Translations under genes and position numbers: made by a program | Source: Euborellia annulipes | Lineage: Eukaryota; Arthropoda; Insecta; Dermaptera; Anisolabididae | Direction of reading: 5' to 3' | DNA: 64,000 nucleotides | NCBI GenBank assembly: GCA_023213315.1 | Contig: JAKCPI010001810.1 | Coordinates: 28,612 to 92,611, forward strand | The notes under the pieces: model-generated | What the model saw: only the letters and a program-made list of their open reading frames with translations | The model's database searches: none | What the model was told of the DNA's origin: nothing | Shown here: positions 22,030-33,079 of the stretch, piece after piece | Layout of the letters: the number at the start of each line of letters is the position of its first letter | Numbering within the stretch: the first letter of the stretch is position 1

Positions 22030-23123
22030 TATCTTTTATTTTTTTAAGTCGAGATTCATAAACTTTTAAAAATTAATTTTAGTAAAATTTTTCACTAATG
22101 TAAATAAATGAATATTCGAGGAATGTAACAAATGATAAGAAAAATATTTTCATCTTCATTTGATTGATTTAATAAATAATAACCATCTCCCCTGGCCTTT
22201 AGTACAGACCTAGAAAGAAGTGTGTTTTCAGAAGACTATTTTTGATCCAACTTTCCGAACAATTTAATTCATTTTGTATTCAATCGTAGAGACTCAGCTG
22301 TTAGAATTCACTATGTTTACCAGAAGGTATTATGTAAATAAAGGATATCAGATCTATCAAAATAAAAATTTACATATATCATTATCAAAATGCCCAGGTT
22401 GTTTTCCCCCTTAATTTGACCACTATTTATTTTCATTTTATCATGATTAAGGTCACAAAATTATTGCGGTTGTCCAACTCTATGATACATGCATCCAAGA
22501 AGTATCAACACCCCAGCCAAATTTTCTAGCTACGTCCATGAATTTAAACCATTAAATATTTGGAAAATATTTCAACAAGTCCTCTTAAAAAAAAACATTC
22601 TTTAAAAATTGAGATTGATCGAGCAAGAACAAACAGATCAAATAATTACATTTCTCATTTGCCAATTGGCTTAGGCTAACTTGGAATGGATATCCGGAGT
22701 CGAATGGGGAAAGAGAGTGGGGGGAGCAGGCAAACCATCTGAGGAATCCGTAATATGCAGGCAGCATATAGCGGATACGTAGTGCGTGCCCGGAGTGGTT
22801 AAATCAAAGAATCCAAGGGCTCAAAAAAGGGACGGCTTCTGTAAATGTGGCGAGCATTACAATTATTATGAAAAAAAAAAAAAAAAAAATCGGGAGGGAA
22901 GTGACAGAGATCTATTAACTTCTGCTAGGGAGTATCTTAGAATCGATAACTTTTCATATTAAGTTAGATTTCTTTCCGGAAATCAAATAATTCCATTGTA
23001 AGAGATATTCTACCGTATTGGCTGCCAATTGCGTAAGGTCCATGTATTTAGGGGCTTCGTCGTCTGAACTAATTAATATAATATAAGCAATAAACATAAC
23101 TATATTTAAATAAATTTATTATG
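22030..23123. other. Unassigned, with poly(A) run
   Basis: A poly(A) run lies at about 22871-22889 after a GC-richer patch (22680-22860). It could be a retroposon end, but no tRNA-like boxes or target duplication were found. Confidence 0.35.
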
Positions 23124-23270
23124 ACTTAATCAGATAAATTAAATTAAAAACACAAAGATATAAGCAATGTTTCAGTTATTAATATATTTATGTTTATGTT
23201 TTTAATTAATATATTCAAACATTTAAATTTGTGTTTTTAATTTAATTTACCTGATTAAAACTTTTAGAAA
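23124..23270. repeat. Foldback MITE-like repeat
   Basis: TTAATCAGATAAATTAAATT (23125 on) pairs with the inverse of AATTTAATTTACCTGATTAA ending near 23267. Inner AAAAACACAAA/TTTGTGTTTTT also pairs. The outermost TTAA could be part of a TTAA target, but the superfamily is unassigned. Confidence 0.6.
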
Positions 23271-23725
23271 AGTAATATTATCTATATGCCAGTGGCAGAG
23301 ATAAATCAATGAAAAATCAACAAAAAAGTCTTAGGCTCCGGTTCACCTGCGGCAAACCCTCGCCCTTCGTTTATTTCCATGGCCAAAGAGAAATCAATGA
23401 AAAATCAAAAAAATCCACAAACAAAAGTCCTAAGTATTTTTATTTAATTAGCAAGTAAGGTGTATGGTGAGGGAATGTTAAAAAAAAATTAGATAAAATT
23501 TTCAATGATGTTTTATCGCCTATGCGTAACCGAAGAACTCCTAGATTTAAGCCCGAAAACGTCAGTTTGAAAATTAATCGAATTTTTAGTCATACTGGCT
23601 AACCTTGATATTCTACTTTTAAACAAATCTACACTTTTTATGCATCTTATTCGATTTATTTTCAAATTCAATACCGTATTAATATCGTTACAAAAGTTAT
23701 TAATATTTTTTTCAAATTTAAATGT
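23271..23725. repeat. Short direct duplication and CGAAAACGTC motif
   Basis: AAATCAATGAAAAATCAA occurs at about 23302 and 23391, each followed by AAAAGTC(T/C)TA(A/G)G, so about 90 bp was duplicated. A single GCCCGAAAACGTCAG lies near 23551. No gene. Confidence 0.45.
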
Positions 23726-23817
23726 AAAAATCTGGTGTGACTAGCGCACAGCACACAACTTTCTCTTACCCTTCGGTAAGAGCTGTTCACATCAGATTTT
23801 TTGTGTTGAGATATATA

Positions 23818-23988
23818 CCCACACAGCACGGAATATTGCAATCTTGCTCAATGTTGACAATATTGCGGCAACATTGATGCAATATTGCAGCTCAAACAGC
23901 AACATTGCTAGTTTGGAATATTGCCGCTGCAATGTTGCAAGATTCGCAATGTTTCTGCAACATTGCTGCAATATTTTGTGCTGTTGGG
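23818..23988. mobile_element. 171-bp MITE built of ATTGC/GCAAT repeats
   Basis: The ends CCCACACAGCAC and, inverted, CCCAACAGCAC form short inverted repeats. ATATA flanks both sides (23813-23817, 23989-23993), a 5-bp duplication. The interior is packed with AATATTGC, GCAACATTG and inverted forms, able to fold in many registers. The superfamily is unassigned. Confidence 0.65.
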
Positions 23989-24036
23989 ATATAGTTTCCC
24001 ATAACACCTTGGTTTCAAATTTGAGCACTTGCATTT

Positions 24037-25157
24037 CCTAAGTCAAAAGTAAAAAAGTAAAAAGTCAATTGATTCAAAATTTCTAGGCTCTGGGTACCCT
24101 GGTAGGAATACACAATTGGGCCAAGCCTCGGACCAGGCTTGGACCAATCGTTGCCGAGCATTGGGCGAGGCTTGGGGCAAGCCTTGTCTAACCATTGGGC
24201 GAGGCTTGGTCCAAGCCTTGGAATGATAACAATGTACCCAGCCTTGGGAATCAAAAAAACCAAGGTTGGCCCAAGCCTCGAGAATCAAAAAAAACCAAGG
24301 TTGGCCCAAGCCTTGGAAAACAAAAAATGGATGGTCGATCCAAGCCTCGAGGAAAAAAAGTTGTTTCTCGAGAGAGTTGAACTCGGACTTTTTGGTTTTG
24401 TTCTTCATTTGTTCACTGCCTTTACGCTCTCGTACACAGTTGTTATATTGATATGACTCTCTTTTAAGCTATTTGATTTGCCTTTTATTTTAGCTAAATA
24501 AACTTTATCAAACAATCACCAGATTTAAAATATATATTACTGTTTTTTTCAATTAATAGTACTTGATTTAATTTAATTTGTTTTTTTTTTTTTAATTACA
24601 TGATGGGTCAATTAAGCATTGGGCCAAGCCTGGTCCGAGGCTTGGCCCAATGGTCACTACCCAAGGCTCGGTTTAATAATATATTACCATTGGGCCAAGC
24701 CTCGGTCCAGGCTTGGTCCATTCGTCTTCCCAAGGCTCGGTTTAATACTATTGGGCCAAGCCTGGTCCGAGGCTTGATCCAAGGCTTGGCCCAATGGTAT
24801 TATATTATTAAACCGAGCCTTGGGAAGACGATTGGACCAAGCCTGGACCGAGGCTTGGCCCAATGGTATTATATTATTAAACCAAGCCTTGGGTAGTGAC
24901 CATTGGGCCAAGCCTCGGACCAGGCTTGGTCCAATCGTCTTCCCAAGGCTCGGTTTAATAATATAATAACATTGGGCCAAGCCTTGGATCAAGCCTCGGA
25001 CCAGGCTTGGCCCAATAGTATTAAACCGAGCCTTGGGAAGACGAATGGACCAAGCCTCGGACCAGGCTTGGCCCAATGGTCACTACTCAAGGCTCGGCAA
25101 ATGACAACTGGCCCAAGGTTCGGCCAATTGTCAGCATTGGCAATTCCTACCAGGGGT
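24037..25157. mobile_element. Inserted element with array of inverted GGGCCAAGCCT blocks
   Basis: Host HEE sequence is split between GCATTT and ATTTTAAATG, giving a candidate ATTT duplication. The ends ACCCTGGTAGGAAT (24096) and its inverse ATTCCTACCAGGGGT (25157) form terminal repeats. Inside, CCATTGGGCCAAGCCT, CGGACCAGGCTTGG and inverse copies recur more than 15 times in two clusters, 24110-24345 and 24600-25120. The AT-rich gap between them has TTTAGCTAAATAAACTT and poly(T). Long open frames on both strands are repeat translation. Confidence 0.7.
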
Positions 25158-25667
25158 ATTTTAAATGTTGACTGCTTGAAATAAACTATGGTTATTTTTT
25201 AAAATTTTAATCTCATATTTGGATATTTTATACGCAATAGTGAATCCTAAATAAATACAAACTTTCATAAAAATTGAAAATTTTTTTTTTAAATGTGTAA
25301 AAAGTTCTACAGGGGACCTGACCGACCCCCTTTTGAATCAAAATTAACGTGCGATTCCCCATAGGGATTTAACATTGGCTCTATGGAAGAGCCGGAAAGT
25401 GAATTTGGCCGATTTTGTTCAAAAGCTTATTTTGAGTGTCGGGGAAGGTACCTAACTTAAATATAAAATTTCATTCCGGTAGCTCAATTCCTTCATGCTA
25501 AAAATCGTTACACACAGACAGACAAATTTGCGGGACCCATTTTTTTGTACTCAGGGAAACTCAAAACATGTATGTATATCCATCAAAATCTTGACATCGT
25601 ATTTTTCTCTTCCTCTCTCTATATATATTTCATATATGGGGTAAGAGAAAGTAAAAAATAAGTAATA

Positions 25668-26199
25668 TATGATCATCTATCTAGACACCTGAGGTTAGTA
25701 ATAAAAATACAAAAATGTATAGGTCTATAATGTAAATAAAAAGAAAGGATATTCTCATCCCACCCGTTTATTTTCCAAACATTTATTATCTCTTTAATGT
25801 TTGAAAAAATAAAAATTTTAGGATGTCCAGAAATTATTAAACAATAGGAGTGTCAAATGCCGGACGGATGCTGACAAGCGCATAATAATACTATTAAAAT
25901 AAATTATAAAATTTTCCTAACTCTTCGCTTCATGGTTGCAAAGTTAGTAGACAATAAGTCATGTGTTGATGTGAATAATTTATAAACTGTACATAACCAA
26001 AACATTTAACTCTGTTTAACACCTACGACGATAATATTTTATTATGAGAAAAATTGTATTTTTGAATTTGAATAATAAATTTTCAACTTGGGAATGGAGA
26101 GTAATTAGGCTTAGTATATAAATTATTTAGAAGTAGGTCCATGGTCTAGTCATAATGAAATAAGTGACCATAAAATCAAGAGATAAGAGCCTGATGAGG
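25668..26199. other. AT-rich spacer
   Basis: No feature recognised. Confidence 0.4.
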
Positions 26200-26480
26200 T
26201 GATGACTTTACTACTCAGTGGATGGTTTGGTCATCTTTTAGCTTAGAGTCCTGAGTTCAATCCTGGACCAGAGAGAAGTTTATGAAGGGCGCTCACATAT
26301 TGCGGCTAATTTCACTTTTGGCATAAAGTGCCAACTGCCATGACGAAGTCCGTTCTACATTTAGAAAATTTATTGCAAAGGGTTGAAAGGGAATGGCCTG
26401 GGGAGGGTGTTAGGTAAAATTCGAACTGTTTAAATAACCGCCTTGCTTGGCTACGAAAGCTAAACCCCCGTCACGAGATT
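26200..26480 (+). mobile_element. Possible tRNA-derived SINE remnant
   Basis: GAGTTCAATCCTGGACC at about 26251 resembles a B box, with GGATGGTTTGGTCATC about 35 bp upstream as a poor A box. GC content is raised through 26470. No poly(A) or target duplication was found. Confidence 0.3.
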
Positions 26481-27047
26481 GAAATATTGAGTATAGAGAT
26501 ATAATTTGGGGAAAGGCAAATTTAATTTATGGTGATATGAGTATAGCGTTAGAAAGATTAAATTCAAATTAATTTCTCTTGGTTAATTCACATGAGTTTT
26601 TTTATATATAGACCATATATAAAATGAATTTGATGTATTTTATAAAAAAAAAGATTTATTATCATATAATATGAAATTCCTATTATTAATAATTCCGTTT
26701 ACATATGACATAGATAAAGGATTTTCATCTAAATCTAGCAAATTCATTATTGATTTTTTTTATAAAATTTAAATAGCTCTTTTTCTTAAAGATATAATAT
26801 ACAGAAGCTAAATTATTATTTAATAACTACAATGAATGCATAATTAGTTTTTGTATGCTGGAAGGTAGGCATCTCAAATGACAGCCAAATGTCAAATGAT
26901 TTTTCGGTTAATTGATGCAGGAGTTTGAACACAGTGCGATAATTTGTTTAAGGTCTTTCTTTTTCAGACTCCCAACAGACAAGACAGTTATACGCCCGCC
27001 GAGAACCGATATATTGTAATTAAAATAAATTTAATACAATTTATAAA
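26481..27047. other. AT-rich spacer
   Basis: No feature recognised. Confidence 0.4.
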
Positions 27048-27125
27048 GTCAAATGGCCTCAGCAGCCAAAATAAGTTGAAGAAAGGTCTTTTTCGACATC
27101 TGAGGTCATCAAGACCCCCTTTAGT
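27048..27125. repeat. Two SINE tail modules head to head
   Basis: AAATGGCCTCAGCAGCC (27051-27067) is the sense form of the tail block shared by the window's SINEs. AAGGTCTTTTTCGACATCTG (about 27084) is the inverse form, as in SINE2. Their juxtaposition gives a small imperfect palindrome. Confidence 0.45.
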
Positions 27126-27171
27126 GTGATAATGATAAATTAAAAATAAATTGTTAGGTACTTAATAATTA

Positions 27172-27650
27172 GGGTCCGACCGGAACAAGATTTTCGCCCC
27201 ACCCCACCCAAACCAAGAATCGGCCTCCTCTCTCTTTCTGTCGCCCCGCACCAAAACCAAACCGAAACTTGTATTTAATATCATATTTTTTTTTTTTTTT
27301 TCCTTTTTTTTTTTTTTTCCTTTTTTTTCTCTCCCTTGAAAATTTTTTTTCTTTTTTTTTTTGGAGAATAATATTTTTTTTTCTCTCTTAATTTAATTTG
27401 CTCTTTTTTTTTTTTTTTTTCTTGCGCGTCTTCTCCCTCTTTTTTGGCGCGGGGTTTGGGGGGGCCCGGGGGTCGGGCTCCTTTTGGCCGGACCCGAACC
27501 CGGGCCTTGGCCACAAAAATTTGGGGCGAAACCGAAACAAACCGAAAGGTCAAACCGAATGGGGGGGTTTAATAATATTTATATTGCCTATTTTTTTAAG
27601 TAAATTAATTAATTATTTAACAAAGTTTTCGCGTAATTCGAAATGAACTC
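27172..27650. repeat. Low-complexity T-rich block flanked by GC-rich patches
   Basis: GGGTCCGACCGGAAC and ACCAAACCGAAAC on the left, and CCGGACCCGAACCCGGGC and AACCGAAAGGTC on the right, enclose several T runs (27286-27420). The CCGAAAC-type repeats on both sides suggest a MITE whose interior has expanded, or base-calling trouble in homopolymers. Confidence 0.4.
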
Positions 27651-28297
27651 CCATGAGTTTTATTTTATCCATGAAATTAGTCTAATTACTAGAGTTTGAA
27701 TATAATCGAGTTGAGCACCGATTGGCGATTTAATCTAGAACAGTTGTGTGCTTTTTTTTCCATGGGAACTACTTAAACATCTGGCGCCAAACGGCGAAAC
27801 GAGGAAGAAATTAAGTTTTAGAATAAAGGAAAGAAATAAAAGGAAATAGAGAGGGAATAATCATGGAAATTCTCAACGAAGTGATAAAATTCAAATGTAA
27901 AATATAAAGGTTTAGTTCGAATATTTAATTATTTAAAAAAAATGTCTCGTTCATTCTACTTGTGCAGGGCAGAGATTTTTTAGCCATAGTTATAATATCT
28001 TAGGAATACAAGTAGGTGCGCCACCAATTACACCAAGTCTGAGGGTCTCGAAATGTTAAAGAATAAAAAATATTATTTCATAATAATCGAATTTGAACTA
28101 AATAAAAATTTTTTTTAATTAAGACAGATTATGAATTTAAAATGATTAATACATAGACAAATAATGTCACATAACCAATGTTGTATCCTATCGTTTCTCG
28201 TTTTAATAATTCAAAAATGTTCATAAACTAATCAAGGATGTTGCGGAATTATATAGCAGGTCGAATAAATAATGATTTAGAGAGACAGTGATTATGT
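27651..28297. other. AT-rich spacer
   Basis: No feature recognised. Confidence 0.4.
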
Positions 28298-28305
28298 TCT
28301 ATTTT

Positions 28306-29055
28306 CAGTGGCGTACCGAGGCAGTTGGGGGCCTGGGGCGGCACTAGAAGAGGGGGCCTTATATTGAATTTTTTTTTGGGGGGGGGGGCTGCTCATCTTT
28401 AAATATCCCTCTTCTCCATACATAAAAATATTTTTAAAATACCGTATATTCCTGAACCCCAAGGGTCCCGAGACCTCTCGAAGAGAAATTTTCATTAAAT
28501 TTTGTTTTTACTTGTGCCCTGAGGGCCCCAAGGCCTCTCAAAGAGAAATTTTCATTAAATTTTGATTTTTTAACTAATTTTTTCGGTTTTTACTTGAGCC
28601 CTGAGGGCACCGGGGCCTCCCAAAGAGAAATTTTCATTAAATTTTGATTTTTTAACTAATTTTTTCGGTTTTTACTTGAGCCCTGAGGGCACCGGGGCCT
28701 CCCAAAGAGAAATTTTCATTAAATTTTGATTTTTTAACTAATTTTTTCGGTTTTTACTTGAGCCCTGAGGGCACCGGGGCCTCCCAAAGAGAAATTTTCA
28801 TTAAATTTTGATTTTTTAACTAAATTTTTCGGTTTTTACTTGAGCCCTGAGGGCCCCGGGGCCTCCCAAAGAGAAATTTTCATTAAATTTTGATTTTTTA
28901 ACTAATTTTTTCGGTTTTTACTTGAGCCCTGAGGGCACCGGGGCCTCAAAAAGAGAAATTTTCATTAAATTTTTTTTTTTTTAAATATATGGGGGCCTAT
29001 GCCGGCTCGGGGCCTGGGGCGGACCGCCCCCCCGCCCCCCCTCGGTACGCCACTG
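28306..29055. mobile_element. hAT-type MITE, 750 bp, with internal minisatellite
   Basis: The ends CAGTGGCGTACCGAGG and its inverse CCTCGGTACGCCACTG are 16-bp perfect inverted repeats. TCTATTTT at 28298-28305 and 29056-29063 is a perfect 8-bp duplication. GGGGCCTGGGGCGG(C/A) lies subterminally at both ends. There is no transposase. Most of the interior is an 82-bp tandem repeat. Confidence 0.9.
28481..28980. repeat. 82-bp tandem repeat inside the hAT MITE
   Basis: AAGAGAAATTTTCATTAAAT begins at 28481, 28541, 28623, 28705, 28787, 28869 and 28951. The first interval is 60 bp and the other five are 82 bp. Each unit ends with TGAGCCCTGAGGGC(A/C)CCGGGG. Central units are nearly identical. Confidence 0.9.
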
Positions 29056-29063
29056 TCTATTTT

Positions 29064-29504
29064 AAACAAAATTAATTTACATGTATTCTCATAAAAGACA
29101 ATCTAAATTTATGCATAAACCATTATCGAAATAAAAATCCTTTTAATAAATTTTATTTATTTATTTTTTTTTTTTGACTGAACAAGTGCTGGATTTCAAT
29201 TGCTTTACATTTCTCTTTTTAAAAATAGGCTACGATAAATTGTGAACATTTTTTCAATAAAATAAATTTCATTTATATGAGACCCCAAATTTTTTGATGA
29301 AATCGAGTTATAATTTACATTAATTTTTAAATCAAGAATTCAATTAAATTAAAATATTATTTTAGATTAAAAATCAACTCATCCAATTAAAATACCCAGT
29401 CAAATGACATGGCACGAAATTCAATTTTGTCATTTTTAATGTAAATCGTTGCCAAATCCAGCCGAATCAACTATTATCATGTGACAAAAATAAATAATTT
29501 CAAA
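29064..29504. other. AT-rich spacer
   Basis: No feature recognised. Confidence 0.4.
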
Positions 29505-29830
29505 TCACTTTACGCAGTGTAGTAAAGTTCTTGTCCTATGGACCAAACGTCGGGGGGTCGGACCCCAGGCAATCCGGAGGTTTTTTTTAAGCCATCTGGA
29601 TAACAGATGGTTTAAATAAAAATGCCTGAACCCTTTATATATAAATTCTTAAAAAACGGAGATATTGAAAATGTTTTATGGGGTGGGTGGGGGAGAAAGA
29701 GGTGTGGATGGGGGTGGGAGGGGGTTGGTTTTTGAAAAAAGAGTAAAAATTTTTTAAAAAAAAAAAAAAAAAAAAAAAAGTTCTTGCCTATTGGTCTAGA
29801 GGTCAGGGGTCGAATCTCGTCTCATGCATC
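29505..29830 (+). mobile_element. tRNA-like SINE head split by SINE1
   Basis: Joining 29505-29541 with 29795-29830 across the duplicated target restores one tRNA-like segment. It has GCAGTGTAGTAAAGTTC as a possible A box and GGGGTCGAATCTCG as B box. The rest of this SINE is not recognised. Confidence 0.45.
29542..29776 (+). mobile_element. Diverged SINE1, 5'-truncated
   Basis: Starts at ACCAAACGTCGGGGGGTCGG, inside the head after the A box. It keeps the palindrome (CCATCTGGATAACAGATGG), a diverged GT/G-rich tail and poly(A). The flanks AAAGTTCTTGTCCTATGG (29524-29541) and AAAGTTCTTGCCTATTGG (29777-29794) are an 18-bp duplication with few changes. 5' truncation with duplication fits LINE-driven insertion. 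Confidence 0.78.
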
Positions 29831-30566
29831 AAAAATTTATTTGAAATTGGGGGAGAGTCTAACGATCTAAAATAGTCAAAATGTTTAAATTTAAATTGGT
29901 TATCTGGTGGTTGTAGTTGAAACATTTGGTTTAATGAGATAAATTAAGTTAAAACGCAAGGTTATATCTTTCATTGAAACCTCATCAAAGTCGAAATGAT
30001 CCTTACTTAATATTGAATGGCCCCAAAATATAAAAAAAAACTAATTTAAGCGTAATACTATTTAAAAAAGTTTCTTTTGGGGCTGGTTGCTTCTCTTCTA
30101 GTCAATTAGCAAACTTATCGTGAGCGGTCGCAAATCATCGATATAGTAAACAAGATCACACATCGAATTTTTAAAAAATGAGTATTTTCACATATAATTA
30201 GCTATCTAAAGTGTAAGGAAAGTTTTGAGAAGTAATAAAGGCATAATTTAGAAAAATTATTAAAAATTAAAATTAATTGAAATAAAAAGCCCTATTAAAA
30301 ATTAAAATAATAACCTAAAGCTAATTAATTTTTTAACAAAAATTTAAAAATTTGAAAAAAAAAAATATATATACAAGGCTTGTGTGTCTAATTTCACCCC
30401 TTTAAACAGAACGTTGGGTCTTAGCTAGTTAACTATGATCTGGACTCTTATTTAATCATATGATTAGCTTAATTAGATTTGAAAAGTCTCGAAAGTTATA
30501 TTCAACTAGCTTATCTGAAGGATAGCTAGTAAATTAGATGTTCAGCCACCAAGGTTTTTCTTTCAC
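29831..30566. other. AT-rich spacer
   Basis: No feature recognised. Confidence 0.4.
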
Positions 30567-30574
30567 AAATAAAC

Positions 30575-30838
30575 CAAGGGCGGATACAAGGGGTGGGGTA
30601 AAGGGGGAAATTACCCCCCCCCCCGAGATTTGAAAAAAATACTTTTTTTCGAAAAAAAAAATTTATTTTGAATGTAAAATTTTAAAAATTAATACTTAAA
30701 AATTTGATTTGTATTTATATTCTGGCAAACAAGTACAGAATGCGCCTTTAAAATACCGAAATTGAGAAAAAATTGTGCTGTGCGACCAGTCACATCAGAT
30801 TACCCCCCCCCCCCCCAACACCTCTGGATCCGCTCTTG
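30575..30838 (+). mobile_element. hAT-type MITE, C-rich family (copy 2)
   Basis: CAAGGGCGGATACAAGGGG at the left and CTCTGGATCCGCTCTTG at the right match copy 1, including the internal GCGACCAGTCACATCAGATTA arm of HEE module H. The target duplication is no longer convincing (four of eight positions). Confidence 0.82.
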
Positions 30839-31200
30839 GCAGCAACCGGTCCTTAGTAGAATAAACTCTATTTTAATCAATATGTTATGAAGAGAATTGA
30901 AGTAAGAAATTGAGACCTAAACATCGGCTACGTCAGTGTATCTTGAGTATGCAACGTCTGTATCATTTTTTTAATATTATAGCTTCGCAGATGTGGAGAG
31001 ATATGACGAGTGGATCATAAAAATTTTATAACATATTTATCGTTTTTTTTTTTTTTTTTTTTTTTTTTTTGAAGACTTCATGACAAGAAAATAAATATGT
31101 TTTTAAACATATGAATAAACATATGAAACTCACGAAAATATAAAAAATTAAATAAATGAAAATTCCTTTGTTATATTTACACTTTTAAGTTATGTTCAAC
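30839..31200. other. AT-rich spacer with poly(T)
   Basis: A poly(T) run spans about 31046-31070. No gene. Confidence 0.4.
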
Positions 31201-31293
31201 ATGTCTTTAAAGACTGCTTTTGTTTTGCTAATAAAATCTGTGGCTTCCTTGATGGGAGGTCCGAAAAGCGAACCCAGCCAAGAAAACGAGTGA
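31201..31293 (+). other. Short open frame with hydrophobic start
   Basis: ATG at 31201 opens a 30-codon frame, with a hydrophobic N-terminal part after an initial Lys and a hydrophilic end, then TGA. Composition is less AT-rich than the flanks. It could be a fragment of an exon or a chance frame. There is no family match I can name. Confidence 0.12.
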
Positions 31294-31779
31294 CGCATCG
31301 GAAAATATCGTCATGGTTATATTAAAGTAAAAGACAATAGAGAAACATTTAAAATTCCATTGTAAGTACGTTGTTTTTCTATACAAGTTAAGAGAAAATA
31401 GAGGGTTAAAATATTCCAATAAAATGTATTGATTATACAAATAGGGTGAGCGAATATTTCCTAGAAAATGAAACATGAACATGAAATATATAAGGTGGGG
31501 ATGGAGTTGTAGTATATAAATGTGGGTTTAATTAACGAAAGCGCTCTGAGTAGCAGGTGGGAGGCTTTTCGGAGGTTCTTATCCAGAATGAATGATTAAA
31601 ATCACAAGTGACAAATGACCGGTGATAAATTAGGACCAGATGCTAAAGGTCTAAAACGACCTACAAAATACCTGAGTCAGCCACCTCGAAGAAACCAATC
31701 AACATTTAGGAGTGTAGCAATTTCGATTTTGAATTAATCTTTTGATTATTATTCTGAAAATAACGACATAAGACATTTC
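31294..31779. other. Unassigned
   Basis: Mixed composition around 31530-31720. No recognisable element. Confidence 0.35.
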
Positions 31780-31965
31780 AATGCCGGGGACCTGGCAACG
31801 AAAAAGAACAAAATCGTTTCAGTTAAGTGATGCCAAGCGCGGATTGGTGACCCCGAGCAATCAGTGGAACATCCCCCGGTAGTTATCATTACTCTAAAAT
31901 GATATAATAATTTCAAAAACACCTAAGTGGCCTCAGTAGCCGACAATGACAAAAAAAAAAAATCA
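31780..31965 (+). mobile_element. SINE-like element with shared tail block
   Basis: Ends CACCTAAGTGGCCTCAGTAG then CCGACAATGAC and poly(A) (about 31952-31963). The TGGCCTCAGTAGCCGA block is the same as in SINE1 and SINE2 tails. The body (31800-31880) is GC-richer, but clear A/B boxes were not found. Confidence 0.5.
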
Positions 31966-32279
31966 ATGAGTCAACTCTTAATAATTATATCTTTGAAATT
32001 TATTTAATAAAAAACCTGAGTGGTCTGTTTAGTCCATCCGTCAGGATTTTCTATAATTGACAACTGTTTCGACACATTTCAAACATACTACTATTTGTCC
32101 CAGAAAGGTAAAACTCTTGCTTAATGTTCTAAGGCTCACTAGTTCGCTTCCGGCACTGAACGATAAAATTTATTTAAATTATATTGCTCCATTATACAGA
32201 ATCAGTATTTATAATTGGAAGAGAATATAACCGGCCTAACTAAATAAAAATTAATTTTATTATTCCCTTATTTTTCTGA
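31966..32279. other. Unassigned, weak B-box-like motif
   Basis: TAGTTCGCTTCCGG at about 32142 resembles a B box, and ACCTGAGTGGTCTGTTTAGTCC near 32013 resembles the SINE tail block in degenerate form. Too weak to call an element. Confidence 0.25.
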
Positions 32280-32282
32280 GGC

Positions 32283-32700
32283 TAGAGCGTCCTCTATCGA
32301 ATGTAGAATTTCACTTGGAATTCCAATGGAAAGTTAGTCCAACAGGGACTGACAGACGGTCTGACACTCGGCAATTATATAAATATACTAGCCGTATATA
32401 TAAAAACAATATAGAAGCCGTGTCGCCCGCCTTGCGCGGGCTTGAGGTTTAGAGAGGGGGGCTTCGTCCCGTGGACTTGGCTCGGACCGAGAGCCTGCGG
32501 CGGATTTCCTATGGGAGAAATCGTAACTTTAGGAATTAATAACTCAAAAAGTTATAGAAATTTAGGGACCAGAGTATTTTTCCTGGACTCTCCATAAAGT
32601 CCTCTATAAGACTGCAAAATATCGTTTCAAAATTCCAACGGGAAGTTGGTCAAACAGAGCGTGACAGACGGACAGACGGACACTCCGCTATTATATGTAA
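32283..32700 (+). repeat. Direct repeat dimer ending in GACAGACGG...ATTATAT
   Basis: The end of the left unit (about 32290-32386) and of the right unit (about 32590-32695) share AGTCCTCTAT-like, AATTCCAA(T/C)GG(A/G)AAGTT and GACAGACGG...GACACTC(G/C)GC(A/T)ATTATAT. The right unit starts with a GC-rich head (CGCCCGCCTTGCGCGGGC hairpin). This resembles two tandem copies of one mobile repeat, the left one 5'-truncated. Confidence 0.55.
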
Positions 32701-33079
32701 ATAAATATTGATTGTTTTAAGATATATAAATATTTCTTTCTTGATTCATTAATTGATAAAATCAATTAATTAAAAGAAAATTTATATGCCTTTTCTTTCT
32801 AGTGTTTTTTTTTATTGAACTTTATCACTTATACATATGTAAATTTCTAATAAGATATTTATTTTAAATGTCTTACTCAGGATATAAAAGTCAAGGTTTT
32901 TTAATATTCCTTCATATTGTTAAATAAAAAATTAGATTTTTAGAGGGTGTCGAATTTCTGCCTTCATTTACGAATTCACACTATAAATGAAAAACTATTT
33001 TATTAAAAAATGCACTTCACAATAAAAATGAATTTTCTCTTTTTAAATAATCATATATATGGATATGTAGGCCTATATG
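32701..33079. other. AT-rich spacer
   Basis: No feature recognised. Confidence 0.4.

Larger units (their letters stand above)
23726..25667 (+). mobile_element. HEE copy, B type (H-B-T), carrying two insertions
   Basis: Module H (23727-23802) leads to the B-type leader GTTGAGATATA, then B body from about 25158 (TTTTAAATGTTGACTGCTTG). Body B joins at about 25410 straight to the end part of A (TTTGGCCGATTTTG) and a T hairpin ending GGTAAGAGAAAGT. Two unrelated palindromic elements interrupt it (23818-23988, 24037-25157). The uninterrupted host sequence can be read from the copy at 39669. Confidence 0.78.

Noticed and set aside
24139..25184. Open frames of up to 130 codons on both strands rich in GPSL/QAW/PKAR repeats
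   Set aside because: They arise from the stop-free GGGCCAAGCC palindrome array. The presence of similar frames on both strands shows the cause is the repeat unit.
27281..27553. 90-codon lysine-rich frame
   Set aside because: Translation of poly(A)/poly(T) runs.
28481..28980. CRISPR-like regular repeats
   Set aside because: The units are contiguous 82-bp tandem copies without unique spacers, inside a hAT MITE.
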